In this document: positions 55,095 through 64,000 of the stretch, piece after piece
Layout of the letters: each line of letters opens with the position of its first letter
Position numbering within the stretch: the stretch's first letter is position 1
Assembly: GCA_964019335.1 (NCBI GenBank)
Contig: OZ025711.1
Location: forward strand, 62,001 to 126,000
Direction: 5' to 3'
DNA: 64,000 nt
Source of the DNA: Diplonema japonicum
Taxonomy: Eukaryota > Euglenozoa > Diplonemea > Diplonemida > Diplonemidae
Program-made: the position numbers and the translations under genes
Notes under the pieces: generated by a model
What the model was told of the DNA's origin: nothing
What the model saw: only the letters and a program-made list of their open reading frames with translations
The model's database searches: none

Positions 55095-57569
55095 TTACTC
55101 ATCCTCAACAGTTGAAGCAAAGCTCTCTTGCAGCTCCTCGTGGAGGGCGTCCTTGTTGGTGCCCAGCATATCCATCACTACCGCGTTCAGGTGTTTCAAG
55201 ATCGGCGTCTCAGGAACCGCAACCTTGCCCACTGTCCCGTCATGTTTTAGAATAAAGGCTTTCAGTTGTTTAGCTGCATGCACATATTTCTTCGTCCTGT
55301 AAGATTGGAAGAAAGATTTTATTGCCGCATCCAGGTCCAGCTGTACTTCCTTTTGCGCGCCCTTCTTTGTCTTCGTCTTTGCCCGCTCTTCTTTCATTGC
55401 TTGCTTCTTGATGGCGATTTCCTCCGCTGACCGCAGTCGGTAAATAATTTCATTGTGAAGCACCCCGAAGGGTGAAAACGAGCCCTTGACCGACCCATGA
55501 GCGCTCTTTCTTATTCTGATGCACGTCAGTATGTTCACTCCTGTGAAGTGCGCCAGGCGGCTCATTTTGAGAATTTTGCTGTACTCCTTTCCCGATATGA
55601 TCATTGTTTTAAAGGTGCCCGTGGTGACGATGCCCGTCTCGAAAGTGCCTTGCAGGAGGGACACAGTGGTGCGTGGGAGAATAACCTCGAATGCCGAGGG
55701 AGAGCTTTCATGGACTCTTTCGACAACACGGAATTGCTTTGCAAGGTCTTTGTACCCGCTAGTGAGCTTCAGGGCGAAGTTGCAGGCGCAAATGTGTCGC
55801 CTGCTTTCTGTGCTGTCACTCCACTCGAAATCTATAATAGCATACATGGGGTTGATGTCCACAACAGCCCCACCCGTACCAGCAGACACTGTGTACAGGA
55901 GCTTGTAGAAGCTGGCCAGCACACTGTCCACTGTCTTGACAGGGATATCGCTATCCGCGATGATCGCACTGTTCAGGTGTGCCGCAGACACCAAGGCGAA
56001 GGTCCTCTTGCTTGTGGCCAGCCCCAACGTTAGATTTACGTGCTTCGTTGTCCTGATGACAGGTGTTGTTGACATCTCCAAGATGTCTCCGTTCGTAGAG
56101 CTCCCTGACTCGAAGTCAGAAGCCAAGCTCGCACTGGATTCCCTTCTCGACATGTCGTTCTGATCGTCTTTCTCGTTAGTAAAGTTGATAGCGTTCGCCT
56201 CCACCTGGTCAATGCTTAGCCCGCCCTCCTTGACGACGGTATCCCAATCGAACACCCAAGAGGGCACGAAGGGGCAGAGCTGTGTCAGCGACTTGACAGC
56301 GTTGATAAGATGTTGCTCGATGCGCGACTCACCGACTACCTCCACGTCCAGCTCCCACTGCGAGATGCTGTGGCAGTACTTCGAGATCATCTCTGTGGTG
56401 CCCTCTGCGTTCATGAAGTCGTATCTCAGGCTCGCCTCGTTGCGCGCTGAGATCTGGAACTCCCATATGATGAAGACTTGGAAAGAGCCGTAGACGAGCA
56501 AGCAGCATGCCAGCGTGACCCATAGCACACTCTCCTTCTCTGTGTCGGTGACCTCCTCATGCAAGGTGTCCTGCAGAGACGACACCATCCTCACCAGCAG
56601 GAGGTCCATCTCGCTGCTGAAGGATGACGTGAAGTACTCCGACGGCCCTAGCGGCGGAACACTGTAGTTTGTCGTTGGAACAAAGTCGGTGCAGAAAGGG
56701 AGCACGTTCGTGAGCACCGTCGCAGCCTGTAGGTACTCAAGTGCCACGTTTGTTGTCTGGCAGCTTAGCTTAAAGATGGAGTATACAAACGAGCTCCCCG
56801 GCAGGGCGGTGCCTTCCAGGAGCCCCACTTGTGCTATGTACATTGCCAGCATTGTTTGGAAATCCACTTCCGTCTGCAGGAGCCCCAGAAGGTTTTGCAC
56901 GAGGTCCGCCTTGTGTCCTTTGTCCTCAATGCGTTGGATGCGTGCAGTGAGCAGCAGCAGTTCGTGAAGAACGGTGCCCGCCTGCGCGATAAGGTCCGCC
57001 TCGGTTTCCGAAGTGAAGTTGTTTCGCAGGGTTTTCAAGAATGTGTTTGGAACATGCAGTGCCACACCTTCGGAGACGAAGCCGAGGCCTGACCCGTACC
57101 CAGCATGGTTTAGAAGGGCATTATGGAATCCGTCTGTTTTGTTCTGAAGGCGGGCAGCATGTGCGTTGCTGGTGGTCATCGTGTGGGTGTAGTACTGCAC
57201 CTCTTCGATGATACTGTTTGACAAGCTGCCCAATGCCAAGCAGGCCTTCGTGGCACCGGAGTCTTTCCGAATAGTGTCCCGAGTGCTGAGGGCGTCTGTC
57301 AACTCCACAAAGCTGATGACGAGGATGACCGCAGCTCCACTCATGAAGATCATGCCCAAGAACATCGGGCTGCCATACAGCATGGTGCCGCCTTGCGAGT
57401 CGCTGGGCTTGGTGTTCTCCTCGGGTACAATGCTCTTCCGCTTGGCGGATCTGACAGGCTTAGCAGTGCCTTCTGTGCACACAGACTCCACATCCGTCAC
57501 TTCGTCTGCAACACTTTCAAGGTACTCATTCCAGTCGAGCCCCGAGTCGGTCACAGTGGTGGTGGTCAT
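55095..57569 (-). CDS. Two-pass membrane sensor with class III cyclase-like C-terminal domain
   Basis: Single exon, 824 aa. A cytosolic N-terminus of about 65 residues precedes TM1 (MFLGMIFMSGAAVILVISFV, about 69-88). An all-helical extracytoplasmic domain of about 260 residues, similar in architecture to bacterial-type ligand sensors, is followed by TM2 (VLWVTLACCLLVYGSFQVFI). After a helical linker and a Ser-rich segment, residues about 510-700 resemble the class III adenylate/guanylate cyclase fold (VNLTLGLATSKRTFAL, then YAIIDFEWSD, GIVTTGTF). Canonical metal-binding Asp pairs are not clearly in place, so it may be catalytically degenerate. The C-terminus is Lys-rich and helical. A signalling receptor is inferred; the PDE in the same array may act on the same messenger. 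Confidence 0.65.
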   Translation of the reverse strand: MTTTTVTDSGLDWNEYLESVADEVTDVESVCTEGTAKPVRSAKRKSIVPEENTKPSDSQGGTMLYGSPMFLGMIFMSGAAVILVISFVELTDALSTRDTIRKDSGATKACLALGSLSNSIIEEVQYYTHTMTTSNAHAARLQNKTDGFHNALLNHAGYGSGLGFVSEGVALHVPNTFLKTLRNNFTSETEADLIAQAGTVLHELLLLTARIQRIEDKGHKADLVQNLLGLLQTEVDFQTMLAMYIAQVGLLEGTALPGSSFVYSIFKLSCQTTNVALEYLQAATVLTNVLPFCTDFVPTTNYSVPPLGPSEYFTSSFSSEMDLLLVRMVSSLQDTLHEEVTDTEKESVLWVTLACCLLVYGSFQVFIIWEFQISARNEASLRYDFMNAEGTTEMISKYCHSISQWELDVEVVGESRIEQHLINAVKSLTQLCPFVPSWVFDWDTVVKEGGLSIDQVEANAINFTNEKDDQNDMSRRESSASLASDFESGSSTNGDILEMSTTPVIRTTKHVNLTLGLATSKRTFALVSAAHLNSAIIADSDIPVKTVDSVLASFYKLLYTVSAGTGGAVVDINPMYAIIDFEWSDSTESRRHICACNFALKLTSGYKDLAKQFRVVERVHESSPSAFEVILPRTTVSLLQGTFETGIVTTGTFKTMIISGKEYSKILKMSRLAHFTGVNILTCIRIRKSAHGSVKGSFSPFGVLHNEIIYRLRSAEEIAIKKQAMKEERAKTKTKKGAQKEVQLDLDAAIKSFFQSYRTKKYVHAAKQLKAFILKHDGTVGKVAVPETPILKHLNAVVMDMLGTNKDALHEELQESFASTVEDE

Positions 57570-58410
57570 TGTTGCAAGAACTAGAGTGCATTGAAGTGAA
57601 AAGGCAGACGTACTATGGGAAAAAAAATAGGATGCATGGGGGCAAGGGTGGGGTATGGGGACACGGTGTGCAGGGAAAGGGAGCTGAGGATAAAAATGTT
57701 GGGTTGCTGTGGAATAGCCTTTTTTTTTTTGTTAAAAAAAGTACACTTTCTTTTTTTTTCTTTTTTTTTTTTTTTTTTTTTCCGTTTAAAAAATACCCTT
57801 CGCCTATGCCCTTCCACCCAGGCTCTCCTCTACCACCTTCGCACTATTAGGGGGTTTTTTCTTGTGTGTAGGTGACCAGCATCAGCACGAAGTGTAGAGA
57901 TAGTGCATAAAGTTAAAAGGCGAGAGCGCGAAGGAGAGAGCAGAGAGCTGGCAAGGGGGGACACAGCTGAAAGGTAACTCAAAACAAATAAGAAGCAGAA
58001 AAAAAGGGGGGAAAGTTAGTTTTAAATCAGAGTATCATACAATTTTTTTCTTCTGAGGGGGGGGGGGGACCCTACTTTTTTTATACTACTTTTGAAGCCT
58101 TTTTTTTTCGTCCCTTTTGTAATTTACTCCAAAGAAAAAATTTTCTTCATCATGTTTCAAAAAAAAAATCTTGTGTAAGGGAAAAGCGAACAAAAAAAAA
58201 GAAAGAAAGAGGGAAAAGGGGCATGAAGGGGGGGGGGGGGGGGGGGGGTTCCTAAATCTAGAATAACAGTTAATATGCCCTTTAAAGAAGAAGAAAAAAA
58301 AAAAGAAACCATGAGTAGAAAGGACTTCACCCATGTATGCCAGACGGCAGGAAAAAGAAAAGAAGAAATGGAGAAGAACATATCGGTGGTTCGGACGGTA
58401 AAAAATGGTT

Positions 58411-58449
<39 letters not shown>

Positions 58450-58748
58450 CCCGGGAGAAAGATAAAAGGGGGAGGCTGGTGGTTCTGAAGTAGATTCGAT
58501 GTCTTCGTCACAAAAAAAAGTGGCTGGGTGAAAAAAAAAAAAAAAAAAAACGGGGGCTCAAATTAAAGAACTAGACACACTCTTTTTTTTTTTTTTTTTT
58601 TTTTCGTCTTTTTTTTTTTATATTATTATTTGGTCTTTAGTTTTTTTAAACCCCCTCAATTTCTTTTTTTTTCTTTCTTTCTTCCCCCCCCCCCCCTACC
58701 ACCCCCTTTTTTTCCTGTTATTACTTTAAAAAAAAAATCCCATTAACC
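57570..58748. other. Low-complexity spacer between eIF4G 3' end and the sensor gene
   Basis: A/T runs, a G run of about 18 at 58231-58248 and a C run near 58684. No gene supported. Confidence 0.7.
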
Positions 58749-58939
58749 TCAACCCTGCATCGCCTCCCGAAATGCATTGTCATAACCCGCACTTGGAATC
58801 GCATTTTGAGACTTAAGCCAATCCAATATACTTCTGCACAGCATTGCCACTGTTTCCCTTACTTCAGAGCTTCTTCTCTTAGAGGCACGGATGAAGAGCT
58901 TAGCTTCATTGAACACCGGGGATGCTGCAGTAGCTATGC

Positions 58940-58980
<41 letters not shown>

Positions 58981-61900
58981 CTTTTTCCTCCGGTTCATAC
59001 ATGATTCCTTATAGAACATGACAAGCTTTTTAATGATTTCTTTGGTCTTCTCCTGCGTCTTCCACTCCTTCGATGATTTCATATCGACGAACTCCTTAGC
59101 AAGGATACCGGACATGATTTGCGACAGTGGTTGTTTTGTCCCACATTCATCCTGTTTTTTTTTTTTTTTTTTTTTCTTGTCCTAAGAAAACACACCTTAA
59201 TCTTTTCAAATTTCGCGTCAGTGAGGAGAAGGTGCGCCACTTTGACGCTGACATCAGGCGACTTCTCTAAAGAAGAAGCTGCATCTGCGATGAAGCCCTT
59301 GGCACTGCTTTGGTCGATCAGAGCCAGATGCACAGCTGAACTGCTCGGCACGGACAGAGAGGCGAACATCTTGATGATGGGTGTGAGCTGGTCAGCAGGC
59401 AGGTTCTCGATATTATCGGGGGTTATGCTCCCTGCACACGCATCTGTTCGTGTTTTGATAAAAGAAAGAAATATTGGCATACTCATCACATGGTACCCCA
59501 GCTCCGCCTGCATCACAGAGGTGTCCTGCATGGCCCTAACGAGCTCCCCAAAGCAGGTCCACAGCTTCGGGCAGTCCTCCACCTTCCCGGAGGAGAACAT
59601 GTTCTCGGCGGCAGCAGCGAAGACAGCGTTCACATCGATCGATTTCTGTAGATAGTGCCGCGTGTCTAGGTGTGAGGATACCATTTTGCCGATCAGCTTC
59701 ACGAGCTCAACCCTGCCCTTTTGGTAGCTAGTTCTCTCTGTTGCTTTGATCACGCACCCAGTCACGAGGTCCGACGTTCTGACATCTGGCTGCTCCAACT
59801 GTTGTGGTGTTGTGTTGTGTTGTTGTGTGTCACACCTCGCTCTTCAAGGAGTCGATGGTGTCGTTGCCCTCGTGCAGATCCCTCACTACAGAGTCTGCGG
59901 TGATGGCGGGTGGTTTGGCTGTCGGTGCCGTCGACTTCTGCCACGTTGCTTTCGCAGTGGTGGTAGGTGGCGGCTTGCTTTGGTGTGTCTTGGGGTTCCA
60001 CCCAAACATAGTTTTAGTCTCCTTCAGTTCTCTATTTCTCTGTGGTGTGGTTTTTAGCCTTGTCCCTTCTCCCATACATGGAATTCATCGATTTTCTGTG
60101 GAGCGTCCTCCTCTGTTCTTGGAACCCACTTCCGCTCCTCTCTCAGCTCGATCACGTTCATCAGGAAGAACTTGACTCGGGTCGACACATGCTCGGAGTT
60201 TTGCAAGGCCTTCATCCTCTTGATGTAGTAGTCCATGTAGTCCTGTGGTGAGGGTGAACATAAAGTGCTGTGATGCCATACCGCCGCCTTCTCTGTGTCG
60301 AGCTCCTTGCCTACGGTCTGCATGAGCTGTGTCATTGTCTCCAGTTGCTCGTCGTCAACGGAGTTCTGCGACAACAGGATGCGCAGCACCTGGTGCATGA
60401 TCTTCTCTGTCAACAGCTGGCGCTTGAACAGCTCGCCCACAAAGTGGATGTTAGCGACAGCACGCTTTCGCATGGCGGTTTCCTTTGCAGTCTCTTCGCT
60501 TGCTCCCTTCTGCTTTGTTTCCTTGTTTTCGTTACGCCTGCTGAACTCTTCTGAGAGCTGCTCGAACTCAGATTGGCATTTGTTGATGAGCTGCCTCCTG
60601 AAAGGAGACTTCCCAAGGGATGTGACGCCCTCCTGCTTCACCTGCGATTTGCTTACATCCAGACACAGCTGGGCGTAGACAGTGCTGAACTTCTTTGTGG
60701 TCACCGCCACCTCGTACACCGCATTCACCACACTCTCAAGCGTGAAGCCACTCTCGGTGTCTCCCCCACTCACTTCCACCACCAGATCAATCATCTTCGC
60801 TACTTGCGTGTCGTATTTTTCGGGTGTCAACTTGTTTAGAATGCTCGTCACTCGCATTCTCATCTGTTGTGATTTGTTGTTTTTTGTGATGTGCTTGCGG
60901 GTATACCTTTTCAGCTGGCGTCGCCTTCTGCCTCACTTCAGACAGAGCGTTGTTCCCAGAGACACCCGACTTAGTACGATCTTCGGTCCTCCAGCCTGTA
61001 GGGTGTCTTTTAAAGTTTTTGAATAGCATACTAGGTCCCAGCTTCTTTGCCCACCGATCGCCGTACTCCTTTGTGAAATCACAGAGAGGTTTAATGGTCG
61101 ATTTCAAGGCCTCCAAGTTGCTGGCGACAGAGTTCTGTATGAGGACCAGATCATCGAAGGAATGGTGGTGGGGGCCGGCGGATGGCTTGTGGCCTGGCGG
61201 GGCCACAATCTCAATAGCCTTGGATTCCCTTGCCGGTGTGTCTCTCGATTGAGTCTTCGGCATGAACTCTGCAGCATTAGGATCCAGAGGTCCAGAGTTT
61301 GTAGAAGAGGCGTGAGGTACGGTCGGTGACCCCCCTGGCATGTCCATGTGGTGGGGGTGCGGAAGGGCACCTGGAGCATACGGGGGCATGATCACTTGCT
61401 GAGGGGGTTGTGGTTGCTGCCCAACGTTGGGTCTTTGGAGTTGCGTCATAGGTGGCAACTGCTGCTGAGGCTGCGGTTGAGCCTGCGGCTGTTGTGCAGG
61501 CGGCTGTTGCTGTACAGGCGGCTCAGGCTGCGGCTGTACAGGCGTTGGCTTCGAAGTTAGAAAATCTGCCTTAGCTTCAGTCTTTTTCGCGGTTGTCACC
61601 GTGGGCAGGTTGGTTGGCATCCTTGTGTTCTTCTTGCCCTTCGCGGTCTCTCCTGTCCTCCCACACGAGGCGTCGCACCCAATCATGCTGCAGAAGTCGA
61701 CGCACTTGTGGTCATCCTTCTTCAATCTACCACAGCCGCATCCTACCTTCGGTCCCGCTGCTGGTGCAGGCGGTTTTGTCTCTGCCTTGTCCCCCAAGGG
61801 GTTCGGCATGGTGGGCACCGGCTGTGACGTGGGTTGTGGTTGCGCGGGCTGCGGTTGGGCGTGGAAAGTCCCAAGGGGAGCACGACCCTGTGCAGGCTGC

Positions 61901-62574
61901 GGTGGATGCGAAGGTTGCTGCGGCTGCTGAGGCTGAGCCTGCTGCGGTTGGGCCTGCTGGGGTTGTTGCTGAGGCTGTTGCTGCTGAGGCTGCTGTTGAG
62001 GCTGTTGCTGGGGCGGTGGTGGTGATTGTTGCTGAGGCTGAGCTGGATGAGGGGGGGACTCTTCTTCGACGGGAGGCTCGCGTGTGGCCATCACCATACC
62101 GGTGATGGGGTTGATCATCTGCGGCCTGGGCTCTCTCGATGCAGCGGCACCTTGCATTTGGGAGTACTGGTGGTCAGGATACTGCTGGTCGTATCCGTAA
62201 GGCTGCTGGTTGTGAGCATGCTGGTGCTGGTGCTGGTGTTGGTGTTGGTGTTGGTGCTGGTGCTGGTGTTGATGTTGGTGGTGATGGTGGTGATGGTGCA
62301 TTGGAGACCCATGTTGCGGGAGGGACATGTTTTGGTACATCATGTGCTGGTGGTGCTGGTGGTGGTGTTGGTGCTGAGGCTGGTGTTGGTGCTGGTGTTG
62401 GTGAGGCTGTTGGTGAGGCTGTGGGTACTGGTGCTGGTGCTGGTGTTGGTGCTGATGCTGGTGCTGGTGCTGGTGCTGGTGCTGGTGCTGGTGTTGTTGG
62501 TGGATCTGCTGGTGGTGCTGATGCTGGTGGTGCTGGTGCTGGTGCTGGTGCTGGTTTGCGTAAGGGTAACTCAT
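58749..62574 (-). CDS. Translation initiation factor eIF4G-like, with His/Gln-rich N-terminus
   Basis: Seven exons (62574-60907, 60863-60282, 60242-60078, 60039-59836, 59798-59196, 59151-59001, 58924-58749) join in frame to 1,182 aa. The first 150 residues are dominated by alternating His-Gln repeats, then Gln/Pro-rich sequence to about 330. The MIF4G domain starts at about 557: SILNKLTPEKYDTQ, FRRQLINKCQSEFEQ, ANIHFVGELFKRQLLTE and FFLMNVIELREERKW match the eIF4G consensus closely. Residues about 865-1070 are a second helical repeat region, perhaps MA3-like. I could not place a clear eIF4E-binding YxxxxL motif. eIF4G bridges the cap-binding protein and eIF4A/eIF3. Introns are 37-76 nt. The stop is at 58749-58751. 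Confidence 0.85.
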
Positions 62575-62881
62575 TTCACCGGCTTCTCACCCTTAGGGCC
62601 CAAGTGCTTAAAGCACGACGTAGTAGCTCAAGAGAAAACCTGTTTCAGATGCTTACAGCTCTGCGACCATGTGCAGGGGTATGTGTGGTGTGTTTCTGTT
62701 GGAAAGGTATTATTAAAAATATTTTTAGTTGTAAAACGTTTCTTTGACCTTGTAGGCAAGAAAAGAATATCGTTTGACGGCTAACCAAGCTGCTTGCAAT
62801 TGCCTACGGCGGCATGCCTGCCCATGATGTCACCGTCAGTGGAGTTCAATCCTTTCATTCGGTAACAACTGGATCAGGGCT

Positions 62882-64000
62882 AATGTGGAAACGTTCGTAT
62901 CATTCAATTGTCAAACTCGAAAGATGGTGATTTAGTTTTTGTTTGTCATCACTTGTGTCATCATAGGGCGGGTGTGGGTTTAAGTAGGTATGGGAAGAAA
63001 AAGATGATCAGGCCTGTTGAGTTTGACATAATTTTTGTGGTTTAGCTCCACACGGAGGTCAGTGACAGTGATCTCCATAAAGCTGAAACAATTTCATGCA
63101 TCATGTGTAGTTTGCAAAAGGAAAACAAAAAGACATTCACAACCATAAAAAGCCTCCCTCTGGGGTTTAAAGAAAAGCATTGGGTGTGTTCACAAAGAGA
63201 CCTTCACTATATCACTTGTGTCATCACAGGGCGGGTGTCCCTCCCTCGTGTCCACAGTCCATCAGCAGCTTATGTGGAAACGTTCGTATCATTCAATTGT
63301 CAAACTCGAAAGATGGTGATTTAGTTTTTGTTTGTCATCACTTGTGGTTTCTGAGTTTCAACTGCTCTTCTTTAGCCAAATAAAAAAAGGGCGGTGTTTT
63401 TGATCAGGCCTGTTGAGTTTGACATAATTTTTGTGGTTTAGCTCCACACGGAGGTCAGTGACAGTGATCTCCATAAAGCCGAAACAATTTCATGCATCAT
63501 GTGTAGTTTGTTAAAGGAAAAACAAAAAAAGCCACAAAAAGCATCCCTCTGGGGTTTAAAGAAAAGCATTGGGTGTGTTCACAAAGAGACTTTCACTATA
63601 TCACTTGTGTCATCATAGGGGTACCGGTTTCAGGTGTGTCACACAGGTGATGTATTACACATGGTTGTCCCACGCCGCGTCAGGGCCTGAAGGCTGCACA
63701 GCTGGGTTAGAATATGTGTACCGCAGCAAGGGGCTTGCACCCCCTGTTGGCTTGCTTTACGAGCCGATCAGCGGGGAGCTGTGCACCATCAGCAAGGTGC
63801 CTCCCATCCAAGTGTCGGTCGATGTTTGGGGATGTGATGTGTTTGGTTTCTTTTCCTTTTGGGTTTTGATCAGGCCTGTTGAGTTTGACATAATTTTTGT
63901 GGTTTAGCTCCACACGGAGGTCAGTGACAGTGATCTCCATAAAGCCGAAACAATTTCATGCATCATGTGTAGTTTGCAAAGGAAACCTAAGGAAAAAACA
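62882..64000 (+). repeat. Modular repeat cluster 4 (family R1), runs off the window
   Basis: Module A (62882 and 63262), module B (63006, 63402, 63868), C and D (63615-63830). The stretch 63006-63973 is colinear with 51501-52468 of cluster 3. It lies about 300 bp upstream of the eIF4G start codon. Confidence 0.9.

Noticed and set aside
62220-62570. The GGTGCTGGTGTTG array as a non-coding microsatellite or a CRISPR-like array
   Set aside because: It is the in-frame coding of the His-Gln tract of eIF4G; there are no unique spacers.

Overview
The window is nuclear DNA of a unicellular eukaryote. Reconstructed genes carry GT-AG introns, mostly 35-76 nt and often filled with homopolymeric A or T. 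Products include eIF4G, ERO1, cyclic-nucleotide phosphodiesterase, FYVE, PB1-WD40 and CCCH zinc-finger proteins. Spacers are AT-rich and packed with A, T, G and C runs. All 16 host genes I could assemble lie on the minus strand. Only a LINE-type retrotransposon reads on the plus strand. Such one-way gene arrays, CCCH proteins and a LINE with a 2A-like motif are reminiscent of Euglenozoa (for example an intron-bearing diplonemid relative). I cannot prove the taxon from sequence alone, and dinoflagellates and others also have one-way arrays.

Layout, left to right. 1-7663: 5' part of a giant secreted or surface protein with no stop codon in the window. 10219-14132: an acylation-motif PDE with one degenerate and one intact catalytic domain. 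14233-14736: a small unknown gene. 15312-17751: a CID-like RNA-processing protein with a transposable element in one intron. 17870-18403: a charged low-complexity protein. 18.4-24.6 kb: gene-poor, with repeats and a dead piggyBac element. 24609-25826: CCCH zinc-finger protein. 26304-29537: a fusion of ERO1, soluble fumarate reductase and cytochrome b5. 30965-32737: a six-repeat Mind-bomb-like protein with potential lipid sites at both ends. 34489-35220: methyltransferase. 36378-38589: ankyrin-FYVE protein. 39227-40318: FolD/MTHFD. 42487-50689: a PB1-WD40 gene whose third intron holds the LINE. 52896-54999: ubiquitin-like protein and a short overlapping gene. 55095-57569: two-pass membrane sensor with a cyclase-like domain. 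58749-62574: eIF4G. Four clusters of a modular, recently homogenised repeat family sit just upstream (5') of four of the minus-strand genes.

The outstanding observation is the ERO1-fumarate reductase-cytochrome b5 fusion. ERO1 normally passes electrons from protein disulfide formation to O2. Here it is joined to a flavoenzyme that retains its fumarate-reducing residues, behind a signal peptide. This suggests a single lumenal polypeptide that could drive oxidative protein folding with fumarate as electron sink, which would suit a low-oxygen protist. Other points worth attention are the pseudo-PDE/PDE tandem, the dual-lipidation protein, the LINE inside an intron and the gene-upstream repeat modules.
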